Assembly: GCA_029261795.1 (NCBI GenBank)
Contig: JAJDAP010000050.1
Span: 1-57,516 of the forward strand
DNA length: 57,516 nucleotides
Reading direction: 5' to 3'
Source: Deltaproteobacteria bacterium
GTDB taxonomy: Bacteria; Myxococcota_A; UBA9160; UBA6930
This document shows, piece after piece, positions 7,240 through 16,385 of this stretch (within the stretch, counting starts at the first letter, position 1; each line of letters starts with the position of its first letter). The translations under genes and the position numbers were made by a program. Below the pieces are notes generated by a model. The model was not told where the DNA came from, searched no databases, and was given only the letters and a program-made list of their open reading frames with translations.

Positions 7240-8763
7240 GTGATCGCCAATTCTACCGTGCCGCAGCCGCTCGCAAACGCGGGAAGGAAGACGGCTCGGC
7301 GGTATGCCGTCGGCAGCGACCCTCTCTACGTGTTCGTCCTGGCGCTCGCATCGGCCGTCGCCTGCGCTTCTCCGCCCGAGACCGAACCCGTGGCGCTCGA
7401 CCTCGCGCGCTTTGCAGCCGTCGCCTCGATCGACGATGTGTGTCCTGACACTCGGGTCGACGCGTTGTGTGAGGTATTGCGGGTCGCGCATGCAGCGGAA
7501 GGGGAGGCGGCCTCGGAGGCCCATCGAATCGCGCGCGAAGCGTTGCGTCGGGCCTTTTCGTCCAGGCCACGTCGCGAGCTGATCGAAGACCCTGCGGTGC
7601 GCTGGTGGATCCGCGAGCGCGGCGTTGCGTTACTCGCGTGGAATCGCCTCGCTCGAGAATCGGCTCCGCCAGAGAATTCCGAGCGTTACGCCAGCGAGGC
7701 TGGGGCTGTACTCGCGCTTCACTTCCCGGTGTACGCGCCCGAGATGTTCCGAGGCGCGCGAGTTCGGCTGCCCCCTGCGGCAGCTTGTCGAGGCGGCCGC
7801 GTCGCGCTGCTGTTCTTTCCTGGAGTCATCCGTGTCGAGACGCTCGACGAGTTCGCGCCTGCCCGGGAACGCATCGAGTCCGAACTCCCATGTGTCACCA
7901 CCTACACGGCCGAGACCGGGACCTTCTCGACGCCATCCGAGAATGCGATCACGGGCTGTTCGGTACTCGAGCGCATTTCCCAGGAACTCCCCAACGCCGC
8001 CATCCACACGATCGGCTACAGCCAGGGCGTGCGAAACGCACTGGAGACGTTCGTGACCTGTCCCGAGCGCAGCGGCTCGGTTCGCTCGCTCTTCGCAATG
8101 AATTCGGCCGCGCGGGGCAGCCCGGTCGCCGATGTCGTCGCCCTGATTGCGCCGCTTCCGGGTCTCGAGGATGCAGAATGTGTCGGCTTGGACGGATTCG
8201 CAGGATGGTGGTGCCGGAATCCGGGCGCCTCCGGGCCCGGCCTGAGCGGACTCGTAGCTGCCTCGCTACGGGCCATGGGCGCGCCCGAGAAAGATCCAGA
8301 AGGAGTCGCGGGCGCGAAATCGGGCCGTGACTACGCGGACCGGCGCCTCGCGGGCCTGAGGTCCCTGAGCACCTACGAGTCGCAGAACTTCTGGCGCACG
8401 CAGGGCCACGCGCTCCCGCGTGACATCCTCTACTCGAGCTTTCGCAGCATCATCACGGATGAGTCGCAGAACCTCCCGAGCAGCGACCAGCTGTTCTACC
8501 GCTCGCTATTCCTCGCCGGTGGTGTCGCACCGTGGAACGATATGCAGGTCAGGCTCATCGACCAGCACCTCGGTGGCCCCGTGAAGGAGCGTGAGATCGT
8601 GTGGCCCGTCGCAGAAGGAAATCACTGGCAGTGGGAGCTCGAACCGCACCAGATTCCGGAGCTGTTGATTCCGGCCGAGATGTTGGAAGGCATCCCTCGC
8701 GTGGAATTGCTGCTCGCTCACATACAGACCCTCGCCGAGCTCGGCGCGTTGGAAGGCCGCTAG
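7240..8763 (+). CDS. Putative lipoprotein with alpha/beta-hydrolase-like GxSxG motif
   Basis: A 507-residue protein with a hydrophobic stretch near residues 31-43 (VFVLALASAVAC), ending in a Cys in an imperfect lipobox, so it may be an exported lipoprotein. Around the middle is IHTIGYSQGVRNAL, matching the G-x-S-x-G nucleophile elbow of alpha/beta hydrolases. ALLFFPGV upstream fits the oxyanion-loop strand, and a His near the end (EGNHWQWELEPHQ) could complete a triad. The start used is a GTG at 7240 with no clear ribosome site, and the true start may be downstream. I cannot name the substrate or a close family. Confidence 0.6.
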   Translation: MIANSTVPQPLANAGRKTARRYAVGSDPLYVFVLALASAVACASPPETEPVALDLARFAAVASIDDVCPDTRVDALCEVLRVAHAAEGEAASEAHRIAREALRRAFSSRPRRELIEDPAVRWWIRERGVALLAWNRLARESAPPENSERYASEAGAVLALHFPVYAPEMFRGARVRLPPAAACRGGRVALLFFPGVIRVETLDEFAPARERIESELPCVTTYTAETGTFSTPSENAITGCSVLERISQELPNAAIHTIGYSQGVRNALETFVTCPERSGSVRSLFAMNSAARGSPVADVVALIAPLPGLEDAECVGLDGFAGWWCRNPGASGPGLSGLVAASLRAMGAPEKDPEGVAGAKSGRDYADRRLAGLRSLSTYESQNFWRTQGHALPRDILYSSFRSIITDESQNLPSSDQLFYRSLFLAGGVAPWNDMQVRLIDQHLGGPVKEREIVWPVAEGNHWQWELEPHQIPELLIPAEMLEGIPRVELLLAHIQTLAELGALEGR

Positions 8764-8773
8764 TGCCAGCGCA

Positions 8774-8798
8774 GGGGATTCGAGACATATCGAACCCC
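8774..8798. terminator. Hairpin between convergent genes, probable bidirectional terminator
   Basis: GGGG-A-TTCGA (8774-8783) pairs with TCGAACCCC (8790-8798) around loop GACATA, with one bulged A. It sits in the 37 bases between two convergent stop codons. There is no clear T-tract on either side. Confidence 0.45.
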
Positions 8799-8800
8799 GC

Positions 8801-10567
8801 TCAGCGCGAGACGGTGGCCTCGAGCGTGCAAGTCAATGTGCCGAGGCGGGCGCGCCCCAATGCGGCTGTAACGCAACGGCCGATCTCATCGTCCGGCTCG
8901 ACGGAAGCCGAAGCGAGCCTTCCCGCCTCGATCTCCAGGGCGACGCGCCGGCGGTCTGAATCATCCAGGCATCCCCGGACGGATGCGGCAGCGGAGCCGA
9001 GAGCCGCGCTGAGCGAGAGCACGCCGCACGTGGACTTCACGTTGGTGAACGAGGCAGTCTCGCTTCCAGCGCCGATCGTCATCGAACCGATCTCGGTGGT
9101 CCAGGCCGTGGTTCCATCGGCACCGGTCTGCTTGCCGGCATTGAACGAGAAGTTTTCGACCTGCGTGGACCATCCGTTTTCCGATCCAGTCTCATCAGCG
9201 GCTGGAAGCTTGCGGAGGTTGTCGCATCCCGCCTGGTGGCCCGCGCGGCAGGCCGAATCGAACAGCGCTTTGGCTTGCTCGACGTCTACGGGGAAGTCGC
9301 CAACGCCGCGATAGTGCGCGATGCCGAGCCCAACACAAGCCACCTGGGAGCCGGCCTCGCAGCCGCGTTCCAGGGCACGGAGGCTGGCGTTGTGGTCCAC
9401 CGGACCGCCGACGCCGTCTCGGAGGGTCACGGCGAGGTTCTGGCAGCCTTGGGCGTCACCACCGTCACACGCCTTCGCGAACAGCTGTCTCGCCCCCGTG
9501 GGATCGGCTTCGACGTCGATACCCTGAACGAACGCCAGGCCGGCCTGGTTGCAACTCGCCGGGTAGCCAAGGTTGCAGGCCCGCGCGTACAAGTGCGCCG
9601 CAGAAGCCCGATCGACCGAGCCGCCATCCCCACCCCAGTTCGCGATCGCCAGGTCATGGCAGCCGACCGCACTGCCACCGTCACAGGCGCGAGCGAGCAG
9701 GTGTCGGCCTTCTGGCGCGCGAGTTCCACCGAGCTTGCCCCGCACCATGACACTTCCGATGTCTGCGCATGCCGACCAGTGATCCAGTTCGCAGGCCCGA
9801 AGGTAGAGCGCGACGGCATGCGGGTTCTCCTCGCCAACGCGCGTCGGCGGAGCTTGCAAGCGCGCTGCCGATGCACACGAGTCCGCGTCCGCCAGCGCGC
9901 AGCCTCGCTCGAAGCTCGCGATGGCCAGGGACTCATTCCTGGCGCCCCCCAGGCCCTTCGCCTGATAGACGCCGAGATTGTGGCAGCCCTGGGCGTCGCT
10001 CCCCATACAGGCCAGCCGGAATGCTTCTCGCGCTCCTTCGGCATTGGCCGGAACGCCACTGTCCTGGTTCAAGGCGACGCCGTACTGCGTGCATCCACGT
10101 GCATCCCCGAGTTCACAGGAACGGTCGAAGGTCCGAGTTGCGAATGCCCGATCGACCGGGCCGCCGAGACCCTTCGAACTCGCGGTTCCTAGAAAGAGGC
10201 ATGAGGCCGCATGGCCCGCCTCGCAGCCACGCGCAAGCAGCGCGCGTCCCTGCTCGGCGCGATCCGGTCCCGCTCCACCTGCCAGCATCGTGCGCCCGAT
10301 GTGGCCGCAGATAGCGGAGTCGCCGAGTTCGCAGGCGCGAACGTAGAAGGTGACGGCCTTTGCGTCGTCCTCGGGCACACCCTTGCCGTGGGCAACCATT
10401 TCCGCCGCGGCCTTGCAGGATGCGGCGTCGTTCCTCTCGCAGCCGAGTTCGAAGGCACGGAGGGCTCCAGCAGGATCGCCGCTCGTTTCGCCCGGCTGGG
10501 CGGATGCGCTCAGCCCCGCTGCCGCAAGGACTCCCACCAAGCCCAACACTCTCCACAGCATCGACAT
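8801..10567 (-). CDS. Exported Sel1-repeat protein, Hcp-like, with 12 disulfide-type repeats
   Basis: After a signal peptide (LGLVGVLAAAGLSASA) comes a solenoid of Sel1-like helical repeats. Each carries a Cys pair spaced CX7C (for example CELGDSAIC, CEAGHAASC, CDGGDAQGC); I count 12 such pairs. This resembles Helicobacter cysteine-rich proteins, in which each pair is a disulfide, and implies an oxidising periplasmic or extracellular location. The last roughly 130 residues form a separate beta-rich domain with its own Cys residues. I chose the ATG at 10567 because GGAGG lies seven bases upstream; an ATG 15 bases earlier lacks this. Such repeats mediate protein binding; the partner is unknown. 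Confidence 0.85.
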   Translation of the reverse strand: MSMLWRVLGLVGVLAAAGLSASAQPGETSGDPAGALRAFELGCERNDAASCKAAAEMVAHGKGVPEDDAKAVTFYVRACELGDSAICGHIGRTMLAGGAGPDRAEQGRALLARGCEAGHAASCLFLGTASSKGLGGPVDRAFATRTFDRSCELGDARGCTQYGVALNQDSGVPANAEGAREAFRLACMGSDAQGCHNLGVYQAKGLGGARNESLAIASFERGCALADADSCASAARLQAPPTRVGEENPHAVALYLRACELDHWSACADIGSVMVRGKLGGTRAPEGRHLLARACDGGSAVGCHDLAIANWGGDGGSVDRASAAHLYARACNLGYPASCNQAGLAFVQGIDVEADPTGARQLFAKACDGGDAQGCQNLAVTLRDGVGGPVDHNASLRALERGCEAGSQVACVGLGIAHYRGVGDFPVDVEQAKALFDSACRAGHQAGCDNLRKLPAADETGSENGWSTQVENFSFNAGKQTGADGTTAWTTEIGSMTIGAGSETASFTNVKSTCGVLSLSAALGSAAASVRGCLDDSDRRRVALEIEAGRLASASVEPDDEIGRCVTAALGRARLGTLTCTLEATVSR

Positions 10568-11124
10568 TCGACGTTCCTCCATCCCACGGTACCCGCATCA
10601 TCGCACGTCGAGCTCCCAGGCGAGATCCGCAGATGATCCGAGTCTTTCTGGCGTGCTGGTGTCGTTCCTCCCGCTCCCGGGAGCGGCGAAGTCGGCCAGA
10701 TGCCGGTCGATAGCCTGGATGGACCCACCGCGAGTCCGACTCCTCGAGAACCTGGTGGCGGACGAACGCGGGAAAGACCGATCGGGTTGTTATGTCGCGG
10801 CATTCGGAGAGGCTACGGTGGCCGCGCGGACGGCGGCGCCTCGGGCGCTACGGCGAACCTCCGCGGTAGCCCTTGGTGCCGGGCCCGGGTTGGGGGACCC
10901 GCAAGAAACCGGTCACAAACCTGCTGCGCGGAGATGATCCTGAACTCTGCAACGAGTCTGAGCCCGGGACAGTCACGATGGCGAGGCGTCCACGGTCCGC
11001 ACGCTGGGGCGCTGGGCCTCGTTCGGGGCGTCCAACCCCAGTCGGAGGTCGGCTCGGGAGCTGAGCGGCCGGGCCACGCGGTATGCCAGTTGCATCAGAT
11101 GGTCGCCAACTCGAAGGTGACGCG
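10568..11124. other. Intergenic stretch, nothing recognised
   Basis: About 560 bases between the divergent Sel1-protein and wax ester synthase genes. Open frames exist on both strands, but their composition is not protein-like and none has a convincing ribosome site. It presumably holds both promoters; I see no clear operator or RNA structure. Confidence 0.5.
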
Positions 11125-12501
11125 ATGAAGCGGCTCGGAATGATGGATGCGGCATTCCTGTACATGGAGACCACGAATGCGCCGACCCACGCCGGTGCGC
11201 TCCAGTTGTTCGAACCGCCGTCGGATGGGCGCGATTTCTTCGAGACGTTTCGCTTGCACCTGGAGGAGCGGATCCCGCTCCTGCCGCATCTGCATCAGCA
11301 CCTCCACGAAACGCCGCTCGACCTCGATCACCCGGTCTGGGTCGCGAACGACGACATCGATCTTTCGTACCATCTCCGGCGCGAACGGCTCGAACCGCCC
11401 GGCACCGTCGAGCAGCTGACGCAGCTCTGCGAGCGCCTCTACCCGCCGCTCCTCGATCGCACGCGACCGCTCTGGGAGTACACGGTCATCGAGGGCCTCG
11501 CGAGCGGGCAGGTCGCGCTCTTGATGAAGGCACACCATGCCTGCATGGACGGCATGGCCGCGCAGGCGACCTTCGAACTGTTCTTCAGCGCGACGCCCGA
11601 CCCCGCACCCCTACCGGCGCTCCGCTCGGCCCACCTCGAGACGGACCCGGGTTTCTTTCCGATGCTTCGCGATGCCTACGCGCATCTCGCCGAGCAGCCG
11701 CGGCGAACCCTGCGCGCGCTCCCCGAGGCGGCGCGGTCGCTGGCACGACTCGGCGAGCGCTTCCTCGAGGCGCCGCCCGAGGCGGCGCCGCGCACGCGGT
11801 TCGACGTCTCGGTTTCCGAGCAGCGGCGCTTCGCGGTCACGACCCTCTCGCTCGGGCGCGTTCGGGCGGTCGCGAAGCGGCGAGGCGCAACAGTCAACGA
11901 CGTGGTCATGGCGCTCTGCGGTGCGGCATTGCGGCGCTACCTCGATGGTCACGCGGAGCTGCCCGAAGCGAGCCTGGTCGCATTCGCGCCGGTCTCGCTG
12001 CGCCCGAAGGGCGACGGCGGCGCCAACAACCAGGTCTTCGGCATGATGGCGCCGCTCGGAACCGACGTGGCGGATCCGCTCGCGCGTCTCGACGCTGTTC
12101 GTGAGGGAACCGCTCGTGCGAAGGCGCTGGTCGAGGACATGCGGGAGTTCGTACCCGCCGATTTTGCGATGCCCGGCGTGGCGGCCCTGATCCCGGGGTT
12201 CTTCCGGCTGATGTCGGACCTCCACCTCCAGGAGCGGATGCCGCAGATGTACAACGTCACGGTCTCCAACGTGCCCGGGATCCGACACCCGATCTACATG
12301 AGCGGCGCGCGGCTGGTCGCCGAGTATCCGATGTCGATCGTCCTCGATGGCAGCGCCCTCAACATCACCGTGATGGGCATCGAGGACGCGCTCGACTTCG
12401 GGCTGGTGGCCTGCGCCAAGGCGGTGCCCGACGTCGACGTGATCCGCGACCTGCTCAGCGATGCGTTCGGGGAACTCGAGCGGGCGGTCGCCAACACGTA
12501 G
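11125..12501 (+). CDS. Wax ester synthase/diacylglycerol acyltransferase (WS/DGAT)
   Basis: A 458-residue bifunctional acyltransferase of the WS/DGAT family, moving an acyl group from acyl-CoA to a long-chain alcohol or diacylglycerol to make storage lipid at the inner face of the membrane. The catalytic HHxxxDG motif is HHACMDG (His137, His138, Asp142). The N-terminal MDAAFLYMET and the late NVTVSNVPG segment are also typical. The ATG at 11125 follows GAAGGTGAC and matches the usual MKRLGMMD beginning; an upstream ATG at 11083 would add 14 untypical residues. The two desaturases nearby fit a lipid theme, but they are not in its operon. Confidence 0.9.
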   Translation: MKRLGMMDAAFLYMETTNAPTHAGALQLFEPPSDGRDFFETFRLHLEERIPLLPHLHQHLHETPLDLDHPVWVANDDIDLSYHLRRERLEPPGTVEQLTQLCERLYPPLLDRTRPLWEYTVIEGLASGQVALLMKAHHACMDGMAAQATFELFFSATPDPAPLPALRSAHLETDPGFFPMLRDAYAHLAEQPRRTLRALPEAARSLARLGERFLEAPPEAAPRTRFDVSVSEQRRFAVTTLSLGRVRAVAKRRGATVNDVVMALCGAALRRYLDGHAELPEASLVAFAPVSLRPKGDGGANNQVFGMMAPLGTDVADPLARLDAVREGTARAKALVEDMREFVPADFAMPGVAALIPGFFRLMSDLHLQERMPQMYNVTVSNVPGIRHPIYMSGARLVAEYPMSIVLDGSALNITVMGIEDALDFGLVACAKAVPDVDVIRDLLSDAFGELERAVANT

Positions 12502-12510
12502 CCGGAAACG

Positions 12511-13674
12511 TCAGGCAGCGCGTCGCTGCGGGTGGCGGTCGGCGGACTGGACGACGGCCGCACTGATGCGAGCGATCCGGATGTCGCCGAAGGGCGTGCC
12601 CAGACCACTGTTCACGATCATGGCCACCGCCAGTTCACGGCTCGGGTCGGCCCAGCCCCCCGAACCTCCGAAGCCGAAGTGCCCGAACGCCTGGGCCGGG
12701 CTGCCGCGGGTCGTGAAGACGCCGTGGTAGCCGAGCCGCCAGCGCATGTCGAACGGGATGACCGCGCGCTCGGCGGCCTCGCCCTGGACACGCGTCGCGC
12801 GATCCAGGGTCGCCTCGGACAGCAGGCGCACGCCGTCGAGTTCGCCACCGCCCGCGAGAGCCGCGTACATGCGCGCCAGCGACCGCGCGGTAAAGAGGCC
12901 GTTGGCCGCCGGGATCGACGCGCGAAGCGTCTCCTCCGAGCCGAAGTCGAAGCGATCGATCCCGTGAGGGGCGAGGGCGTCGACGATGCTCTCGAGGTCG
13001 AGCTGCACGCCGAACCACGAGGCGACGCGTTCCACCGGCGCGCTCGCCCGGCGAAGGCTGCCGCTGAGCGAGCCCCGTGCCTCGATCAACGGGCGCATCA
13101 TGCGGCGAGGCCACATCAGCTCGGCCGCGCGATGCAGTTCGGAACTCGGTGCTCCGACGAACATCCCGTCGAGGCCCAACGGGCCCACGAGTTCCTCCGC
13201 CACGAGCTGCGCGAAGCTCTGGCCGGTCACGCGCTGCAGGATCTCGCCGACCAGGTAGCCGTAGGTCAGCCCGTGGTACCCGGTGCGTTCGCCGGGCGGG
13301 TGCGCGGGCTCGGTGCGCTCGATCGCGTGGATCACGTACTCCCAATCGAGCATGCGCTCGGCATCGTCGATCATCTGGCGGATGTGGTAGAGACCCGACT
13401 GGTGCGCGAGGACCTGGCGAACCGTGATCGCCTCCTTGCCGGCCTGGCCGAATGCGGGCCAGTGCTCGGCGACCCGATCGTCGTAGTCGAGCAGCCCGCG
13501 GTCGACCATGATGTGCAGCAGCGTCGACGCGACGCCTTTGGTCGTCGAGAAGCTCGGCGACATCGTGTCGACCAACCAGGGGTGGCCGGCCGCGTCCCGC
13601 TGCCCGCCCCAGAGATCGACGACGCAACGCCCGCGGTGGTAGACGCAGACCGCGCTACCCCCGCTCGTCAGCAT
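12511..13674 (-). CDS. Serine beta-lactamase-fold hydrolase (class C/EstB-like)
   Basis: A penicillin-binding-protein-fold esterase or peptidase. The nucleophile motif SxxK is STTK in FSTTKGVAST, the Tyr motif is GYHGLTYG, and the C-terminal FGHFGFGGSGG corresponds to the third active-site element. The conserved beginning VCVYHRGRCVVDLWGGQ is present. Homologous-looking coding sequence clearly continues upstream of the ATG at 13674 (FGLVAQRLQEQLML), but no ATG, GTG or TTG occurs in frame there before the stop near 13918. A rare ATT at 13770, with GGAG five bases upstream, is a possible true start. The substrate is unknown; these enzymes usually hydrolyse short esters or lactams. Confidence 0.8.
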   Translation of the reverse strand: MLTSGGSAVCVYHRGRCVVDLWGGQRDAAGHPWLVDTMSPSFSTTKGVASTLLHIMVDRGLLDYDDRVAEHWPAFGQAGKEAITVRQVLAHQSGLYHIRQMIDDAERMLDWEYVIHAIERTEPAHPPGERTGYHGLTYGYLVGEILQRVTGQSFAQLVAEELVGPLGLDGMFVGAPSSELHRAAELMWPRRMMRPLIEARGSLSGSLRRASAPVERVASWFGVQLDLESIVDALAPHGIDRFDFGSEETLRASIPAANGLFTARSLARMYAALAGGGELDGVRLLSEATLDRATRVQGEAAERAVIPFDMRWRLGYHGVFTTRGSPAQAFGHFGFGGSGGWADPSRELAVAMIVNSGLGTPFGDIRIARISAAVVQSADRHPQRRAA

Positions 13675-13934
13675 CAGCTGCTCCTGGAGCCGCTGAGCGA
13701 CGAGCCCGAAGTGCGGGTGGTGGAACCCATCCAGTTCGGGCAGCAGGCGCGTCGCGAGATCGTTGCGAATGGCAGCTCCGGGGTCTCCGAGAGGATACGA
13801 GTGTCTGTGTGTAGAGCAAGCGAAGACGCCTGCGAACGCTTCAACGCGAAGGGCCGTCTGGAACGGCAGGGATGACTTCGGGTTGAACGCGGCGACTGGC
13901 GGGGCTGTTATGCTTCCTCACCAAGGAGACCCGA

Positions 13935-14129
13935 ATGGCAACCGTTCTCGAGAGGCTCGTGCCCTGGGGCCCGGCATTCTTCGGGGTGTTGATCTTTGCT
14001 CCGGTCACGACGGCGGTGATGGACGCTGGGGGCATCGCGGCGGTCGCCGGCGTCCCCACCTTCTACCTCGCCCTCGCAGTGGGCCTGGCCTGGGGCGTCG
14101 TCGCCAAGATCCGAGGTCGCTGGCTATGA
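13935..14129 (+). CDS. Small membrane protein translationally coupled to a desaturase
   Basis: A 64-residue protein with two hydrophobic helices (WGPAFFGVLIFAPVTTAVM and FYLALAVGLAWGVVA) ending in basic residues. It begins at an ATG with a good Shine-Dalgarno (AAGGAG, about nine bases away) and its stop overlaps the desaturase start (ATGA at 14126-14129). This arrangement argues for translation coupling and a shared role, perhaps a small accessory subunit. I do not recognise a family. Confidence 0.7.
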   Translation: MATVLERLVPWGPAFFGVLIFAPVTTAVMDAGGIAAVAGVPTFYLALAVGLAWGVVAKIRGRWL

Positions 14130-14953
14130 GCTTCGTCGAGGAGCGGCGGGTCGCGAAGAAGTACATCGGCCAGTTTCCCTGGTTCATGGTCGTCTGGGGC
14201 CTGGGTGGATTCGGCGTATGGTTGACGTTGTTTCCCCTGGTGCAGGCGGGGCTCATGCCGCTGTGGCTGGGCGGCGTGATCGCGACGGTCATCCTTTGTT
14301 ACTGCTATCTGCCTTCGCACGAAGCGCAGCACGGGAACATCACCCGTGCCGGCCCTCGCTGGCTCAACGAGCTGATCGGGTATGTGTCGATGTTTCCGAT
14401 CCTGGTGCCGTACAGACTCCACCAGGCGATCCACATGAAGCACCACGCCTTCGCCAACGATGAAGCCAAGGATCCCGATATCTACATGCGCGCGGAGAAT
14501 GTCTGGCAAGCCGCCAAGCATGCCTGGCTGAGCACCCAGCCGGGCCATGCAGACGGCATGACCGAAGGCGTGCTGGAGGACGGGCCGGAAAAGGAGCGGC
14601 TGTTATTCGAAGCCTTCCTCTCCACGTCGTTGGCCTGGGCGATCATGGCCGTGATGGCCTGGAGCGGCTTCGCGCTCGAACTCCTCGTGCTCTGGTGGAT
14701 CCCGCGACAGATCGCCAATATCTACACGCCGGTCACGCTCTCCTGGGCACCCCATCACCCGATGATGGAAACCGGCCGCTACCGGGATACACGAGGTTGG
14801 AAGAGTCCCGTCGGTACCATCCTCTCCGCGGGGATGGAGTACCACCTGGTTCACCACCTCTTCCCGTCAATCCCGCTGAACAAGACGGGCGACGCCTATC
14901 GCGAGTTGAAGCCGCTGCTGGAGGCGGAGCAGATGAGGCTGGGCGGGCTCTGA
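14126..14953 (+). CDS. Membrane fatty acid desaturase/hydroxylase
   Basis: A 275-residue integral membrane diiron enzyme. The three histidine boxes are HEAQH (after the second hydrophobic segment), HMKHH and HLVHH near the C-terminus, which coordinate the two irons and use O2 to desaturate or hydroxylate a lipid chain. The box spacing and short length are closest to the beta-carotene hydroxylase/short desaturase type. It overlaps the small membrane protein gene upstream, and the MaoC and SnoaL genes follow on the same strand, so it may be part of a lipid- or sterol-like metabolism operon. The regiospecificity cannot be read from sequence. Confidence 0.85.
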   Translation: MSFVEERRVAKKYIGQFPWFMVVWGLGGFGVWLTLFPLVQAGLMPLWLGGVIATVILCYCYLPSHEAQHGNITRAGPRWLNELIGYVSMFPILVPYRLHQAIHMKHHAFANDEAKDPDIYMRAENVWQAAKHAWLSTQPGHADGMTEGVLEDGPEKERLLFEAFLSTSLAWAIMAVMAWSGFALELLVLWWIPRQIANIYTPVTLSWAPHHPMMETGRYRDTRGWKSPVGTILSAGMEYHLVHHLFPSIPLNKTGDAYRELKPLLEAEQMRLGGL

Positions 14954-14999
14954 TTCTTCCCTCCGCCGACCCGCTTCGTGGTCATCATTTCCGGCCGGT

Positions 15000-15908
15000 G
15001 TGGATGAGCTGGAAGCAACGCATTCGTCGGGGGCTGCCGTGCCGCTGAGCACAGCAATGGTGGGTCGAAAAACGCAGGCTTTCGAGCACCCGATCGACGC
15101 GCGTTGGCTGATGGCCTACGCGGCCGGCCTCGGGGACCATGCACCCGCCTATCTGGACACCGTCACGCAAGCCATCGCCGCGCATCCGGTGTTCCCGGTG
15201 TGCCTGGAATGGCCGGCGATTCTCGACTGCAACAACCTTCCCGGCTCGGAGCATGCCAGTACCGAGGAGCGCGCACGCCGTGTGCATGCGACCCACGACC
15301 TGCATCTCTACCGGCCGATTCAGGCTGGAGAGGTGCTGACGACCACGGCCTCGGTGGTCAGCGTACGCAGGATCAAACCTGGGGCCGCCCAGACGACCCG
15401 GCTCGATACGGTGGACGCCGACGGAAACCTGGTGTGCCGCACCTACCAGCTCGGAATCAGCAGAGGCGTCGACCTCGTGGGCGACCCTGCCCAGAGCGAG
15501 GTGATACCGGAACCCCCGAATCGCGAATCCGTGAGGGGGCATGGGTTGCACGAATCGATCGAGATGCCGGTTTCGGCTGGCGCGGCGCACGTCTACACGG
15601 AGTGCGCACGCATCTGGAACCCCATCCACACCGATCGGTCCGTGGCGCTCGCAGCGGGCCTGCCCGACATCATCCTGCACGGTACGGCCACCATGGCGCT
15701 GGCGGTCTCGCGCATCGTAGAACGCGTGGTCGCGGGTGACCCCACGCGGGTAAGACGCCTTGGCGGGCGCTTCTCCGCGATGGTGCTGATGCCCTCCACG
15801 CTGCGGTTGGAACTTCACGGCGTCCGCGATGGCGTCGTCGCTTTTACGGTGTTGACCGAAGACGGGCGCCCAGCCTTCAGTGACGGCTTCCTTTGTTTCG
15901 ACGGATGA
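15000..15908 (+). CDS. MaoC-like enoyl-CoA hydratase/dehydratase, double hotdog
   Basis: A 302-residue protein with two hotdog domains, as in (R)-specific enoyl-CoA hydratases. The N-terminal half has YAAGLGDHAPAY and LHLYRPIQAGEVL. The C-terminal half carries the hydratase-2 motif around WNPIHTDRSVALAAGLPDI with ILHGTATMAL, giving the catalytic Asp/His pair. It hydrates trans-2-enoyl-CoA (or the reverse) in fatty acid or sterol side-chain breakdown. The start is uncertain: GTG at 15000 has no clear ribosome site, and an in-frame ATG at 15057 is an alternative. The stop overlaps the next gene start. Confidence 0.85.
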   Translation: MDELEATHSSGAAVPLSTAMVGRKTQAFEHPIDARWLMAYAAGLGDHAPAYLDTVTQAIAAHPVFPVCLEWPAILDCNNLPGSEHASTEERARRVHATHDLHLYRPIQAGEVLTTTASVVSVRRIKPGAAQTTRLDTVDADGNLVCRTYQLGISRGVDLVGDPAQSEVIPEPPNRESVRGHGLHESIEMPVSAGAAHVYTECARIWNPIHTDRSVALAAGLPDIILHGTATMALAVSRIVERVVAGDPTRVRRLGGRFSAMVLMPSTLRLELHGVRDGVVAFTVLTEDGRPAFSDGFLCFDG

Positions 15909-16339
15909 GGCCGGTCGCCGCGATGGATGTATTCTCTCCGGCCATGGCGGCCGACCGGTTCCTGGATGAGTGGCATCGAATCGTCTCGATGCACGACATG
16001 GAGGCTCTCCGCGACGCCCTCGCCGAGGACGTCACGATCGGCGCGCCGCCGTACTGGACCAGGCTCGAGGGCCGACCCATCGTCCATCATCTGCTCGGGC
16101 TCATCATCGAGACCATCGAGGGTTTCAGCTACTACCGGGAATGGCAGGACGGCAGCGAACTCGCGCTGGAATTCCAGGGCAAGGTTGGTGCACTCGACGT
16201 GCAAGGGATCGACCTGATCACGTTGAACGAGCAGGGCCAGATCCAGAACCTCGACGTTCTGATGCGCCCGACCAACACGATCATTCGTCTGCAGGAGATC
16301 GTGGCCCCGCGGATGGCAGAATTCCTCGAGCACCGTTGA
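15905..16339 (+). CDS. SnoaL-like/NTF2-fold protein
   Basis: A 144-residue single-domain protein of the SnoaL/nuclear transport factor 2 fold (cone-shaped alpha-beta barrel). The helix FLDEWHRIVSMHDMEALRD is followed by the typical AEDVTIGAPP and later strands ending in NLDVLMRPTNTII. The ATG at 15905 overlaps the MaoC stop, so the two are coupled. Members include isomerases, cyclases, dehydratases and non-catalytic binding proteins; neither role nor ligand can be stated. Confidence 0.75.
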   Translation: MRPVAAMDVFSPAMAADRFLDEWHRIVSMHDMEALRDALAEDVTIGAPPYWTRLEGRPIVHHLLGLIIETIEGFSYYREWQDGSELALEFQGKVGALDVQGIDLITLNEQGQIQNLDVLMRPTNTIIRLQEIVAPRMAEFLEHR

Positions 16340-16385
16340 GAGATGCGCGAGCTGAAGGAAGCCCCCATCGAAAGAAGGAGTCATC

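Noticed and set aside
12532..13875. A 447-codon open frame opposite the beta-lactamase-fold gene
   Set aside because: Mirror of the real gene, with a composition unlike any protein.
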